Numbered from the stretch's first letter, positions 54,065-62,976 are shown. The stretch: DNA of 62,976 nt from Treponema sp. J25 (GCF_004343725.1 NZ_PTQW01000034.1:1-62976), one strand, 5' to 3'. A program made the numbers and translations. Notes: a model not told the origin generated them from the sequence alone.

Positions 54065-54766
54065 TCATCCCACTAAAGAAACAAGGCTAAAGGCAAGCTC
54101 GGACCACCGTTCAAAGGACCAGGTCGCAGGGGCCCCACTCTTTTCTAGAGAGGAAGGTTTCTCCTGTCGGTTTGTAGAAAGGTGATGGTGTATGCCTGTC
54201 GCTTCGAGCCATTCGTAGGAGCCTATCTCTTCCCCTCCGGGAATTTCTTCCGTATCAAGCGCAAGGAGGTATACCAATCCTACATGGACGAGGCCTACGG
54301 CGCTTTCTTCTTCCTGGATAAGCCCTACACAGGTGTATGCCTCGGAGGGGAAAAAAAGACCAATCTCTTCTTCCACCTCCCGTCGCAGGGCCCGATGAAT
54401 AGTATCTCTCAGAGAGGTGGTGTCTCCAAAAGTTCCCTTGTTATAGCTAAGACTATCTGCAGGGTTGATATGTCCCCCAATCCCCAGGGAGCGCAGACCG
54501 TGGAGGCGCTGCTCCGTGCCTTGCCTCTCGTAACAAAGGTATTGTCCTTTGCTGTTTTTAACCAAACAGTAGGGAATCAGTTGCTTGTACCCCTTGTCCT
54601 GTTCCGCCAGTGGTCGGGGGATAAAAGTAGGATTACAGGACGAAAGCTGTTCAAAAATGGTTGTTTCTGACAGGGCATAGGTCTGCCGCTTCCCATCCCA
54701 GTGCTTTTTAAACAAGTCGGTACTGACGCAGAGAACTCGCTCCGATGTCCGATTACTTTCTCCCAT
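54065..54766 (-). CDS. Nudix-family hydrolase with long insert
   Basis: A 233-residue protein. The Nudix box appears as GIGGHINPADS, then an insert of about 17 residues, then TIHRALRREVEEEIGL, which holds the REVEEEIG metal-binding core. An N-terminal region (residues 1-70) is unrecognised. Nudix enzymes cleave nucleoside diphosphates linked to other groups. It lies six bases after a small Cys-containing gene with which it is probably co-transcribed. The insert between the halves of the box matches the phosphoesterase group that acts on modified substrates. The substrate is unknown. Confidence 0.75.
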   Translation of the reverse strand: MGESNRTSERVLCVSTDLFKKHWDGKRQTYALSETTIFEQLSSCNPTFIPRPLAEQDKGYKQLIPYCLVKNSKGQYLCYERQGTEQRLHGLRSLGIGGHINPADSLSYNKGTFGDTTSLRDTIHRALRREVEEEIGLFFPSEAYTCVGLIQEEESAVGLVHVGLVYLLALDTEEIPGGEEIGSYEWLEATGIHHHLSTNRQEKPSSLEKSGAPATWSFERWSELAFSLVSLVG

Positions 54767-54772
54767 GCCCCA

Positions 54773-54991
54773 TTACCCCTGGGCAATGATGGCATAGGCC
54801 TTATCTTTTTCGGTGGGAAGCACATCGAGAGGAAATTTCTCTGCCCCCAGACTTGATGCAATCATATACAAAGCACAATGGAGGTTGTTGGTCTTGCAGT
54901 AATTGTTCTTTAGTTCCTCCGCATTGGCTGGCATGGGACTCGTTTTGTTATTAAAAAACGGACAGGTTCCCATAAATTCGCATTCACCCAT
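54773..54991 (-). CDS. Small four-cysteine conserved protein
   Basis: A 72-residue protein with GECEFMGTCPFFNNK and NNYCKTNNLHCALYMIA. The spacings Cys-x5-Cys-Pro-Phe-Phe and Cys-x6-Cys look like a metal or Fe-S site, and I recall similar short proteins in anaerobes but no function. ATG 54991 is preferred over GTG 55000 because AAGGTGG lies five bases upstream. Leads into the Nudix gene. Confidence 0.6.
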   Translation of the reverse strand: MGECEFMGTCPFFNNKTSPMPANAEELKNNYCKTNNLHCALYMIASSLGAEKFPLDVLPTEKDKAYAIIAQG

Positions 54992-55198
54992 GGTTTCCAC
55001 CTTCTGTAGTATTTTATGTTTGAACTAGTATATCACTAAAGGGGCCATTCATGCCATAGGGGCGTAAGACACAATCAAATAATGGGCGGTCCTGGCGTTC
55101 TTGCGATTTTTTATGAAGGCCCTCCCTAAGGGACTCATCTGCCCCCGTATTCATCCCTTGACCCCCACCGCCGCTCTGTGGTACCACAATAACCACCC

Positions 55199-56431
55199 AT
55201 GAACTACACGGATCCCACACGGCTGGGCATTATTGCCTGCCCCGGCGGAGAACATTTTGCCAACGAAGTGATAGGTCATCTGCGACGCCTGTACCGCCGG
55301 CGTTTCGAAAATAAGACCCAGGTTCTTTCTAAACGGTATTCCCTGGATACGGAACAGGTTATTCGAAAAATCAACTTTGCCAGTGATATTGCGGTTTCCA
55401 CCACCAACACCCCCCGGGATGTGCTTACCTACCGCATCCCCCATTTTAAGATCCCTGCCCGGTTTACCTATTTCCCCAACGGGGAACTAAAAACGGAGAT
55501 CCTTGAATCGATTCGAGGTAAAGACGTCTACGTTTTTCAGGATGTGGAAAACCATTATCCGCTGCCGTTTAATGAGGGAAAGAATCTTAAGGTCCTTTCG
55601 GTGAATGACCATATCATGAACCTCTTTGTCACGGTGGATGCGGTAAAGCAGGCGGGAGCCGAGCGGGTAACCCTGGTATTGCCGGTATACCCCTATTCCC
55701 GGCAGCACAAGAAGAAAGGGCGGGAAGGCCTTACGGCAAGCCGTATCGGAAAGATGCTTGAGGCCATGGGGGTGGACCGCATCATTACCCTGGATATCCA
55801 TTCCCGGGAAATTGAAAACGCCTTTAACTTCCTGCGGCTCGAAAATCTCCACGCCAGCTACCAGATTATCCGGAAGCTTTCCCAGATTACGGATATTCAC
55901 AGTGAAAATTTTGTGGTGGTCTCGCCGGATACGGGGGCGGTGGATCGAAACAAATTTTACGCCACCAGTTTGAAAAAACCCCTGGCCCTTCTGTACAAGG
56001 AGCGGGATTATAGCCGGGTTACCCAGAATGCCCTGGACAACAACATCGCAGAAATTAAGCTGCTCGGAAACGTGAAAGATAAAACCGTCTTTATGGCCGA
56101 TGACATGCTGGGAACGGGGGGTACCCTTCTTAAGGCGATGAAATTCCTTAAAGAGCAGGGAGCCCGGGAAGTCATAGCAGCAATCAGTCTTCCCTTCTTT
56201 TCAGGGGATGCGATCCAGCATTTTGACGAAGCCTACCGACAGGGCTGGTTCTATCGGGTGATCGGCACCAACGCGGTGTACCACGAGGAACTCCTGAAAC
56301 ACGAGTGGTACGTCAGCGTGAATATTTCCAGCCTTTTTGCCCAGACCATTTCCCGTCTGCATCACGGTCGATCCTTAAGTTCTATCCTTGATAACCGGGA
56401 GATAATAGAAAAACTTATCAGCCAGGGATAG
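55199..56431 (+). CDS. prs: Ribose-phosphate pyrophosphokinase (PRPP synthetase)
   Basis: A 410-residue enzyme that makes PRPP from ribose 5-phosphate and ATP for purine, pyrimidine, His and Trp synthesis. It has RFTYFPNGELKTEILESIRG, VTLVLPVYPYSRQHKKKGRE (flexible loop with Arg/His), RIITLDIHSREIENAFNF, VVSPDTGAVDRNKFYAT and VFMADDMLGTGGTLLKAM (PRPP loop). It is nearly 100 residues longer than the classical enzyme, like other spirochaete versions known to me. No ribosome-binding site is evident before the ATG. It begins a four-gene run. Confidence 0.9.
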   Translation: MNYTDPTRLGIIACPGGEHFANEVIGHLRRLYRRRFENKTQVLSKRYSLDTEQVIRKINFASDIAVSTTNTPRDVLTYRIPHFKIPARFTYFPNGELKTEILESIRGKDVYVFQDVENHYPLPFNEGKNLKVLSVNDHIMNLFVTVDAVKQAGAERVTLVLPVYPYSRQHKKKGREGLTASRIGKMLEAMGVDRIITLDIHSREIENAFNFLRLENLHASYQIIRKLSQITDIHSENFVVVSPDTGAVDRNKFYATSLKKPLALLYKERDYSRVTQNALDNNIAEIKLLGNVKDKTVFMADDMLGTGGTLLKAMKFLKEQGAREVIAAISLPFFSGDAIQHFDEAYRQGWFYRVIGTNAVYHEELLKHEWYVSVNISSLFAQTISRLHHGRSLSSILDNREIIEKLISQG

Positions 56432-56434
56432 CCT

Positions 56435-58009
56435 ATGCAGGGCCAGGGTGCGTTTCTCTGCGTCGATATTGGCACGTCAAGCCTTAAAGCGGCCTATATA
56501 GGCACGGATGGAACGGTGCTGGCCTTTTCCCGTCAACGCTACCCTTCCCATCGCGTGATGGAGGGGACGGTCCTGGCTTCTGATTGGGAAGATGCCTTTG
56601 TTCGGGCCTGTCACGAACTGGCCGAACAAATATCTTTTCTTCCCACAGTCCGGGGAATTGCCATTTCCGGCAATGGGCCTACCCTTGTCCCTATCACCCC
56701 AGAAGGCCGGGCCCTGGCCCCCCTCCATTGGCATCAAGGGAAGAAAAAAGAGGAAAAGTGCCCCGCCCCCGGTACCCCTATTTCGGCCGTCAAGGGCAAG
56801 AGGGTAAGGGCTTCCGCTGCTGAAAATACGGGCGCTGAAAATACGAGCCCTTCCGCCCCTCCCCGGTCGTCGGCCCCAACGGAAAGTGGGGGAACCTCAC
56901 GTATGGAGCGGGACTCCTCTTACAAAGCCATGTCGGTGCTCCCAGCGGAAAGTGGGGGACCTTCCCTGTTCTTGCCCTCGGTGCTCCGGTTTTCCCGGGA
57001 ACGACCTGAGGATTTTGCGTCGCTGGCCTTTTTCCTTTCGCCCCAGGAGTATCTCCTGTGGCGCCTGGGGGCTGACCCGGTTACGGCCATCCCCAACGAA
57101 CGGTATATCCCCTATTACTGGGATGGTCCCCAATTAGAAGGGGCTGGCCTTCCTGCCCGCCTTTTTCCGCCCTTTGTCATCATGGGAACCATTGTGGGCC
57201 ACCTTTCTGAAAAAGCCGCGGGCCCCTGTCTTCTTCCGGCAGGAATTCCCCTTATTGTCGGCGGGCCTGACTTTATCATGGCCCTCCTTGGTGTGGGGGT
57301 GCTCGAGGAAGGCATGGTCTGTGATCGGTCCGGCACCTCGGAAGGGATCAACCTCTGCACTGCCCGCCCCATCCACAGTAGTTCCCTCCGCCTGCTTCCC
57401 CATGTAAGGGGCGACAAATGGAACCTGGCGGCCCTGCTTCCCTCTACGGGACGCCTTTTTGAGTGGTTCCGGGAAATTACGGGACAGCACGAACGGGACT
57501 ACCAGGAGATGATGCGGGAAATTCTGGAAACACCGGCACCGAAAAGCTTCTTTTTCCCCGAGATCCACGGAGAGGGCTCCCTCTGTCTTCCCAGTGCTAT
57601 CATTTCCACCGCGGGACTAACGAGCCGGGCCGAACTGGGCTATGCGGTGCTGGAGGCGATTGGCTTTATGGTTCGCCGGGGTATCGAACTTTTGGAGGTC
57701 CAGCACCTTCGCCTTGAATCGATGCGGCTTTCCGGGGGGCAGGCAAAGAATCCCCTCTGGAACCAGATGAAGGCCAACATCACTGGCCGCTACCTGGTGG
57801 TTCCCGCCATAGAAGATGGGGAACTCGCGGGAAACGCCTGTCTTGCCCTCCTGGCAAGCGGGGAAGCGGCAAGCCTGGAAGAGGCGGTAGAACGGATGGT
57901 ACAGATCCGCCGGGTATATGAACCGGTCCAATCCGAATATGCCCGTTTTTCAGAACGATATGAAACATACCGTCATTTGCAGTCTAAAATGGAGCAGTTT
58001 TTTCAATGA
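56435..58009 (+). CDS. FGGY-family carbohydrate kinase, xylulokinase-like
   Basis: A 524-residue sugar kinase. The first ATP motif is FLCVDIGTSSLKAAYIG, and IAISGNGPTLVPIT follows. The C-terminal half has LPAGIPLIVGGPDFIMALLG (catalytic Asp), CDRSGTSEGINL, and MRLSGGQAKNPLWNQMKANI. Residues about 120-180 form a Ser/Pro/Glu/Gly-rich insert with a 15-bp tandem duplication (56819-56848) and a repeated CGGAAAGTGGGGGA (56880 and 56946), not expected in the family. It follows prs by three bases and overlaps the HAD gene by four. The sugar is unspecified. Confidence 0.85.
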   Translation: MQGQGAFLCVDIGTSSLKAAYIGTDGTVLAFSRQRYPSHRVMEGTVLASDWEDAFVRACHELAEQISFLPTVRGIAISGNGPTLVPITPEGRALAPLHWHQGKKKEEKCPAPGTPISAVKGKRVRASAAENTGAENTSPSAPPRSSAPTESGGTSRMERDSSYKAMSVLPAESGGPSLFLPSVLRFSRERPEDFASLAFFLSPQEYLLWRLGADPVTAIPNERYIPYYWDGPQLEGAGLPARLFPPFVIMGTIVGHLSEKAAGPCLLPAGIPLIVGGPDFIMALLGVGVLEEGMVCDRSGTSEGINLCTARPIHSSSLRLLPHVRGDKWNLAALLPSTGRLFEWFREITGQHERDYQEMMREILETPAPKSFFFPEIHGEGSLCLPSAIISTAGLTSRAELGYAVLEAIGFMVRRGIELLEVQHLRLESMRLSGGQAKNPLWNQMKANITGRYLVVPAIEDGELAGNACLALLASGEAASLEEAVERMVQIRRVYEPVQSEYARFSERYETYRHLQSKMEQFFQ

Positions 58010-58677
58010 CCCCCTATCGCTTTCCCCGGCCTTCAATTCGGGCCCTTATCTTTGATATGGATAACACCCTGTATACCCACAGGGCCTACGAACAGCACCA
58101 GATCGAGGTGCAAATCGAAGAAGCCGCCCGGTATCTGGGAAAATCCCTCGAGGTTTTTAGAAAGGAACTTCAGCGCTTTCAAGCTGACTGGTCGGCCCAA
58201 CATGGGGGCAAAAAAATAAGCCTTGCCAACAGTCTCCAGGCTCTCGGGGTTCCTTTCTCTCAAATTATTCGGTTCAGGGCAGAATGTATCCAGCCAGAGG
58301 CGTTTTTGCAGGAAGATCCTGAGCTTAGGGCAACCTTTGCCCGCTTAGCCCCTTCGTATAAGCTTGCGGTGGTTACCAACAACCCGGAAACCATTGCCCG
58401 CCGGACCCTTTCAATCTTAGGGGTGGCCCCCTATGTGGTTTCCATTGTAGGGATCGATCGGGCGGGAGTCTCCAAACCCCACGAACGGCCCCTGCACCTT
58501 GTGCTGGAAGATATACGGGTCCAGCCCCAGGACTGTGTGGCGGTGGGGGACCGCTTCGATATCGATATTGCCCTGCCCCTCGAGATGGGTATGGGGGGTA
58601 TCCTGGTGCAGGGGGTAGAGGATGTGTACCAACTGCCTTCTTTTTTTCTTCCCCTGGACAATTTTACCATTTCGTAG
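58006..58677 (+). CDS. HAD-superfamily hydrolase
   Basis: A 223-residue phosphatase-like protein with a helical cap. Motif I is LIFDMDNTLYTHRAYEQHQ, motif II VVTNNPETIAR, motif III VSKPHERPLHLVL, and motif IV VAVGDRFDIDIALPLEMG. It overlaps the sugar-kinase stop (ATGA), so it may dephosphorylate a related sugar phosphate, for example as a repair or overflow enzyme. The substrate is not evident. Confidence 0.85.
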   Translation: MTPYRFPRPSIRALIFDMDNTLYTHRAYEQHQIEVQIEEAARYLGKSLEVFRKELQRFQADWSAQHGGKKISLANSLQALGVPFSQIIRFRAECIQPEAFLQEDPELRATFARLAPSYKLAVVTNNPETIARRTLSILGVAPYVVSIVGIDRAGVSKPHERPLHLVLEDIRVQPQDCVAVGDRFDIDIALPLEMGMGGILVQGVEDVYQLPSFFLPLDNFTIS

Positions 58678-58689
58678 GATTCTTGGAAT

Positions 58690-59877
58690 ATGAAAGACCC
58701 TTTGCATGAATTTGCCGCCGATCTTGCCTATGTTTGCACCCGTCTCCCCCTGTTCCCGGAGCGTCCTCTATACTGGACGGTTATTGCCAACCCCAAGGCC
58801 GGGGGCTTTACCATTGGTTCCCGCTGGCGGGAGCACCAGCGGGCATTAAAAGAATATTGCAAGGAACTGACTTCCTGGCCAGTCCGGCCAGTCCCCGCGG
58901 GCCCTTCCCGTACCGCCCAGGAAGCCGATACCGGTGATGGCTCCCTCGGCGCCCTGGGCCTGGTCCCCACCACCGAGGCAAAACACGCCTGTCGAATAGT
59001 GAACGCCCTTCTGGACGAAGCGGCCGCCGTCATTGCCGCGTCCCAGGACCGGCAGGAAACGCCGCCCTTCTTTTTGATTCTTACCGCCGGCGGAGACGGA
59101 ACAAGTCTTGAAGCCCTTACCTCCCTGTTTTATGGACCGCCCCAGGTGGTTCAACACATGGCCATTGTACGGCTCCCCATGGGCACCGGCAACGATGGGG
59201 CCGAAGCACCGACCATGGCCGCCACCCTGGCCCACCTCGTAAATGCCCGAGAACGGGTCTTTGAGCGGGCTGTAACGATGTACCTTTCTTCGTCAAAGGG
59301 GCCCTTTGTGGCCTTTAATATCCTTTCGGTGGGCCTTGACGCCTTTGTTACCCACATGACCAATAAGATGAAGGGGCACCTCCCGGGGGATTCATATAAA
59401 TTCTGGGTTGATGTGGCGACCCTCTTTTATGAATGCTGGTATCCGGTTCGTCCTATGAGGATCGAAGTGTTGCCCGACCGGATCGGGGTTCCCCCGCAAG
59501 GAAGCGCTGCCGCGAAGGGGCTCTCCGCTGATGGCGAGGTTCCCACAGTGCTGGAAGGGCTCTTTTTTCTTGCGGCCCTCGGGGTAAGTGGAGGGCGCAC
59601 CTATGGGGGTGGCATTCCAATCCTGCCGGATGAACGGAATTTCCTTGCCATCGAACAGATGGGGCTTTTAAAAAAGCTCAAGCTGAAGGGGCTCTTTACC
59701 ACCGGTCAGCACGGGAATCGGCCGGAGGCCCACTTCTTTACCACCGAAGGGGTGCGCATTTATTACAACGCCCCTATCCTTGCCCAGATGGATGGGGAAT
59801 CGGTGCTCCTCGAGCCGGGGGACTTCCCCATCACCCTGGAACTCAGCCCGCCCCGTATCCCGGTGCTTACAGCCTAG
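58690..59877 (+). CDS. Diacylglycerol/lipid kinase-like protein
   Basis: A 395-residue protein of the DAGK catalytic superfamily. It has YWTVIANPKAGGFTIGSRWR near the start, FFLILTAGGDGTSLEALTSL (GGDGT nucleotide loop), VRLPMGTGNDGAEAP, and FVAFNILSVGLDAFVTHMTN. A Pro/Ala-rich insert of about 30 residues lies near 70-100. Relatives phosphorylate diacylglycerol, sphingoid bases or polyprenyl lipids. It is 12 bases after the HAD gene and ends the run starting at prs. Confidence 0.82.
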   Translation: MKDPLHEFAADLAYVCTRLPLFPERPLYWTVIANPKAGGFTIGSRWREHQRALKEYCKELTSWPVRPVPAGPSRTAQEADTGDGSLGALGLVPTTEAKHACRIVNALLDEAAAVIAASQDRQETPPFFLILTAGGDGTSLEALTSLFYGPPQVVQHMAIVRLPMGTGNDGAEAPTMAATLAHLVNARERVFERAVTMYLSSSKGPFVAFNILSVGLDAFVTHMTNKMKGHLPGDSYKFWVDVATLFYECWYPVRPMRIEVLPDRIGVPPQGSAAAKGLSADGEVPTVLEGLFFLAALGVSGGRTYGGGIPILPDERNFLAIEQMGLLKKLKLKGLFTTGQHGNRPEAHFFTTEGVRIYYNAPILAQMDGESVLLEPGDFPITLELSPPRIPVLTA

Positions 59878-59985
59878 GGCGGTTGGGATGTCGGACCGTG
59901 GTCCCCCGTTCCCTTAAGAGCGGCCCCCTTGTCGCCGACCTCCAGCCATTTCCTTTTTGACCGCCGGGTCCGCAGAGAGAAAATC

Positions 59986-60675
59986 TCAATATTTTTCTTT
60001 TATTTCGATCCGCTCAAGTTCATCGAGGGTCTTAAGGGTCCGGGACAGTTTTTGAATTTCCACGGAGCTGGGAAGACTTACGAGAAGTCGAAGCCGGGAT
60101 CCACCCCCTTTTATGAGATTCTGTTCTATGTCGATCGATTGGACATGCACCCCGTGGTCGGCCAGGGTCTTTATAATAAAGGTGATGTCGGGGTTCTGGT
60201 CCTTGAATTCCAGCTCAAGAATTTTGATGCGTTCCGTAGGGAAAAAGCGTCGCTCAAGACGATCCAGGATAACCAGCGTGAAGAGGGAAATAGCAAGGGT
60301 AAGCCCCGCCGCAAGATAGAAGCCCGCCCCCAGGGCAAGCCCCACCGCGGCAATCAGCCAAAGACTTGCGGCGGTGGTAAGGCCCTTCACGTTGTTTCCG
60401 AGCCGCATGATGGCCCCGGCTCCTAAAAAGCCAATCCCTGAGACCACCTGGGCCGCGATTCGGCCAGGGTCGCCGCTTTTAAGGCCCAGGAATTGTTCGG
60501 GGATCCAGAGGGATAGGAGCATGAGCAGGGTCGAACCCACACAGATAAGGATGTGGGTTCGTAGGCCCGCCACCTGGTGGCGGCTCGTTCGCTCAAACCC
60601 GACGATGCCCCCTGCGATAAAACTTAGAGCCAGGCGCAGGGTTATATCAAGCTCGGTGAGCGCCGGACCGTTCAT
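59986..60675 (-). CDS. MgtC/SapB-family membrane protein
   Basis: A 229-residue protein with four to five N-terminal membrane helices (LRLALSFIAGGIVGFER, HILICVGSTLLMLLSLWI, VVSGIGFLGAGAIMRLG, GLTTAASLWLIAAVGLALG) and a cytoplasmic ACT-like domain. The FLGAGAI and GLTTAASLW motifs define the family. MgtC proteins are linked to magnesium-limited growth and membrane ATPase control. The start overlaps the aspS stop (ATGA), so translation is coupled. Confidence 0.9.
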   Translation of the reverse strand: MNGPALTELDITLRLALSFIAGGIVGFERTSRHQVAGLRTHILICVGSTLLMLLSLWIPEQFLGLKSGDPGRIAAQVVSGIGFLGAGAIMRLGNNVKGLTTAASLWLIAAVGLALGAGFYLAAGLTLAISLFTLVILDRLERRFFPTERIKILELEFKDQNPDITFIIKTLADHGVHVQSIDIEQNLIKGGGSRLRLLVSLPSSVEIQKLSRTLKTLDELERIEIKEKY

Positions 60676-62567
60676 AGGACTTCTCCCGAAGGGGCGTCTC
60701 CTTTTTTGGGATAGTTGATGATGAGGTGCAGTTCCTCAAGCTGTCGGGGCTCTACCTCGCTGGGAGAGTCGTCCATGGGGCTGACCGCAAAGGAATTCTT
60801 GGGGAAGGCGATTACTTCTTTTATGCTGGTTTCCCCCGCCATGAGCATCACGAGCCGGTCGAGGCCGGGGGCAATACCGCCGTGGGGCGGGGCCCCATAC
60901 TTAAAGGCCTGGGTTAAAAAGCCGAATTTCTTTTCCGCCGCTTCCGGTCCAAGGCCCACGATGGAAAATACCCGCTTCTGGAGTTCCGGGTCATGGATAC
61001 GGATAGAACCGCTGGCAAGTTCAAAACCATTGAGCACTAGGTCGTACAGGTCCCCCTTTACCGAACCCGGATCGGTTTCCATGATGGCGTGGTACTGCTC
61101 CTGAGGCCAAGTAAAGAGGTGGTGGGCCGCTTCCCAGCGATTTTCTTCTTCGTTGAATTCGAACATGGGAAAATCGATGATCCAGGCAAACTCAAAACGC
61201 CGGGGATCGCAGAGTCCCAGGTCCCGGCCGAGCTTGGAGCGGACCGCCCCCAGGGCCACGTTGGCGATCTGGCGTTTGCTGTCGGCCACCAGGAGGATAA
61301 GGTCTCCTACCTGGGCGCCGAGGCCGCGGATAATCCTTCCCGCCAGGTCGGCGGGGGCGCCACTCCCATCGGGGGCGGGCACAAAGAACTTGCTGATGCC
61401 CCCTTCCAGGGTGGGCGACCCGTCGGCCGCCCGGACTACCTTCATCCAGGCAAGGCCCCGGGCCTTGTAGATCTTTGCCTGGGCTTCCAGTTCTTCGATC
61501 TGTTTGCGGGAATAGTCGGCCTTGCCGGGAACCACCAGGGCCTTGACGCCCCCGCCTGGAATACGGACCCCCCGGGCTGCCGCGGCCTGCCGTTCCGCTT
61601 CGCCAGTGGCAAGGGCCTCTTTAAAGGCCTGAAAGGTGGATTCCGCCACATAGAGGTCAAAGTTCTGCAGGGGCAGTTCATACCGCAGATCCGGTTTGTC
61701 GGAGCCGTAGGTTTCCATCGCTTCATCGTAGGGAATCCGGCGGAACCGGGCAGGGAGGGTTACCTGCAGGGTCTTCTGAAACACGTACCCCATGAGTCCT
61801 TCCACCAGGGTAAGCACGTCCTCCCGGCTTACGAAGGACATCTCGATATCGATCTGGGTAAACTCGGGTTGTCGGTCCCCCCGGGCGTCTTCGTCCCGAT
61901 AGCAGCGGGCAATCTGGAAGTATTTATCGAAACCCGCCACCATGAGGAGCTGTTTGTACAGCTGGGGCGATTGGGGCAGGGCGTAGAATTTCCCCGGATA
62001 CAGCCGGCTTGGCACGAGGTAATCCCGGGCCCCTTCGGGGGTGGACCGGATAAAGGTGGGGGTCTCTATCTCATAGAACCCCTGGGCGGTAAGGTACTCC
62101 CGTACCGCAAAGGCTACCTCGTGGCGCAGCTTAATCCGCCGCTGCATCCCCCCCGAACGGAGATCCAGGTACCGATACTTAAGGCGCAGATCCTCCTTGG
62201 CGTCCGTTTCTTCTTCAATTTGAAAGGGAAGGACCTCGCAGCGATTCAATATGACGATCCGGGATGCGACTACTTCGATTTCGCCGGTGGCCATCTCGGG
62301 GTTTACCATGGACGCGGGGCGTCGCCGGACGGTGCCTTCCACGGCGATGCAGTATTCGTTCCGGAGTTCTTCCACCACCTCTTTTAAGGCCTCTGGGGCA
62401 TCCGCATCCACCACCACCTGGGTGATGCCGTAGCGATCCCGCAGATTGATAAAACTAATGCCGCCGTGGTCCCGTTTCCGGTGGACCCAGCCGTTTAAAA
62501 TAACCTGCTTACCCGCATCAGCACCCCGCAGGGCGCCGCAGGTTACGGTCCGTTTCATCTGTTCCAT
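60672..62567 (-). CDS. aspS: Aspartyl-tRNA synthetase
   Basis: A class II synthetase of 631 residues, bacterial type. The OB-fold anticodon domain is GKQVILNGWVHRKRDHGGISF. FIRSTPEGARDYLVPSR and LPQSPQLYKQLLMVAGFDKY follow, then motif 2 in ARCYRDEDARGDRQPEFTQI, the GAD insert near residues 300-430, and motif 3 GIAPGLDRLVMLMAG. ATG 62567 is chosen. The open frame extends 53 codons upstream, but a promoter (62575-62603) overlaps that region, and the family N-terminus begins here (MKRTVTCGALR). ATG 62558 is also possible. No good ribosome site precedes either. Confidence 0.93.
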   Translation of the reverse strand: MEQMKRTVTCGALRGADAGKQVILNGWVHRKRDHGGISFINLRDRYGITQVVVDADAPEALKEVVEELRNEYCIAVEGTVRRRPASMVNPEMATGEIEVVASRIVILNRCEVLPFQIEEETDAKEDLRLKYRYLDLRSGGMQRRIKLRHEVAFAVREYLTAQGFYEIETPTFIRSTPEGARDYLVPSRLYPGKFYALPQSPQLYKQLLMVAGFDKYFQIARCYRDEDARGDRQPEFTQIDIEMSFVSREDVLTLVEGLMGYVFQKTLQVTLPARFRRIPYDEAMETYGSDKPDLRYELPLQNFDLYVAESTFQAFKEALATGEAERQAAAARGVRIPGGGVKALVVPGKADYSRKQIEELEAQAKIYKARGLAWMKVVRAADGSPTLEGGISKFFVPAPDGSGAPADLAGRIIRGLGAQVGDLILLVADSKRQIANVALGAVRSKLGRDLGLCDPRRFEFAWIIDFPMFEFNEEENRWEAAHHLFTWPQEQYHAIMETDPGSVKGDLYDLVLNGFELASGSIRIHDPELQKRVFSIVGLGPEAAEKKFGFLTQAFKYGAPPHGGIAPGLDRLVMLMAGETSIKEVIAFPKNSFAVSPMDDSPSEVEPRQLEELHLIINYPKKGDAPSGEVL

Positions 62568-62574
62568 AGAAGGG

Positions 62575-62603
62575 ATACTAGCAGGATAGGAAAGGGCGCG
62601 CAA
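62575..62603 (-). promoter_or_regulatory. aspS promoter with start site at the ATG (leaderless?)
   Basis: On the minus strand TTGCGC (62603-62598) and TAGTAT (62580-62575) are 17 bases apart. ATG 62567 starts seven bases after the -10, so the message may lack a 5' leader. Confidence 0.4.
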
Positions 62604-62726
62604 GGGCCCGCTCATCCTTATACTAGAGGAGAGTAGCGACGAAGGATGATTGGCCGCCTCCCACCTGTTAAAAAAGGACGCCTCCGAAAGGCCTGTGGGA
62701 GGGCCCTTCAGGGCCTGGCCGCACAT

Positions 62727-62976
62727 AAAAAGTCATCCGGTGATGTTCTTTGTGACAAAACATCTCGTTTTTGTCGAAATAGTTTTTGCAATGAGAGGAA
62801 TATTTTTGCGTTTGTTAACATATTTTACTGTCTGTAAGCATACGGTGCGGTTTTAAATGATTGTCGGATAATGAATTATCCAGAAAAATGGTTATTTAAC
62901 AGACATGGTACCCCCCTGGACATTAGGCAGCCCATTGAGCAAGTTCAGTTTTATACTGAACCAGTAGATTGTCAAG
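62727..62976. other. AT-rich intergenic end of the window
   Basis: No gene recognised. Two small palindromes: GGATAA-TGAA-TTATCC (62866-62881) and GTTCAGT-TTTAT-ACTGAAC (62943-62961). They could be operators or the end of a mobile element outside the window; the sequence stops too soon to say. Confidence 0.4.

Noticed and set aside
55014-55198. Leaderless start for prs
   Set aside because: TTGACC is present but the only -10-like element lies about 21 bases away, so the evidence is too weak.

Overview
The window looks like a chromosomal segment of a free-living or gut-associated spirochaete, probably near Treponema. This is an inference from family content: a 7TMR-DISM-type receptor joined to a chemotaxis domain, an HD-GYP protein, a long spirochaete-like PRPP synthetase, a zinc transporter with its own Fur-family regulator, and GC-rich intergenic repeats. 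Base composition by eye is moderately GC-rich, with sharply AT-richer islands in the defence regions. No rRNA, CRISPR array, transposase or phage structural gene was seen. There is one tRNA gene.

Layout. 0.4-7.9 kb: a TetR-controlled RND efflux operon (tandem TetR fusion, TolC, HlyD-type adaptor, AcrB-type pump, PII-like small protein) with a near-perfect palindromic operator over its promoter. 8.2-10.7 kb: a membrane histidine kinase with an adjoining solute-binding protein. 10.8-12.6 kb: an AT-rich DpnII-type restriction-modification pair. 12.7-14.3 kb: an alanine-type aminotransferase preceded by a four-segment attenuator with a 24-codon leader peptide. 14.4-27.6 kb: a seven-gene defence operon with a TIR protein, DUF499 ATPase, DUF3780 protein, OLD-type nuclease, DUF1156 DNA methyltransferase, Schlafen/AlbA_2 protein and PLD-SNF2 helicase.

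27.7-33.2 kb: an aldo/keto reductase, a DUF2892-msrB pair and znuA-znuC-znuB-zur. 33.2-36.7 kb: a Fic protein bracketed by direct copies of a GC-rich repeat, then an AAA-ATPase/PD-(D/E)XK protein. 36.9-40.5 kb: ApbE, a CAT-anticodon tRNA followed by 2.75 tandem copies of a 169-bp unit that starts with the tRNA 3' end, then purK-purE. 40.6-52.0 kb: an MFS transporter, an HD-GYP sensor split by a frameshift at a C8 run, an NIT-domain chemoreceptor, a purine permease, a phosphoesterase, a 7TMR-chemoreceptor split at a U UUU UUA site, and a sirtuin. 52.4-62.6 kb: malic enzyme, a Nudix/small-Cys-protein pair, a prs-FGGY kinase-HAD-lipid kinase run, and aspS-mgtC.

The strongest leads are the attenuator before the aminotransferase, the composite defence operon with an apparent swap of the methyltransferase recognition domain, the two signalling genes split at homopolymer or slippery sites, and the tRNA-derived tandem repeat. 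All assignments come from reading the sequence; no database search was run.
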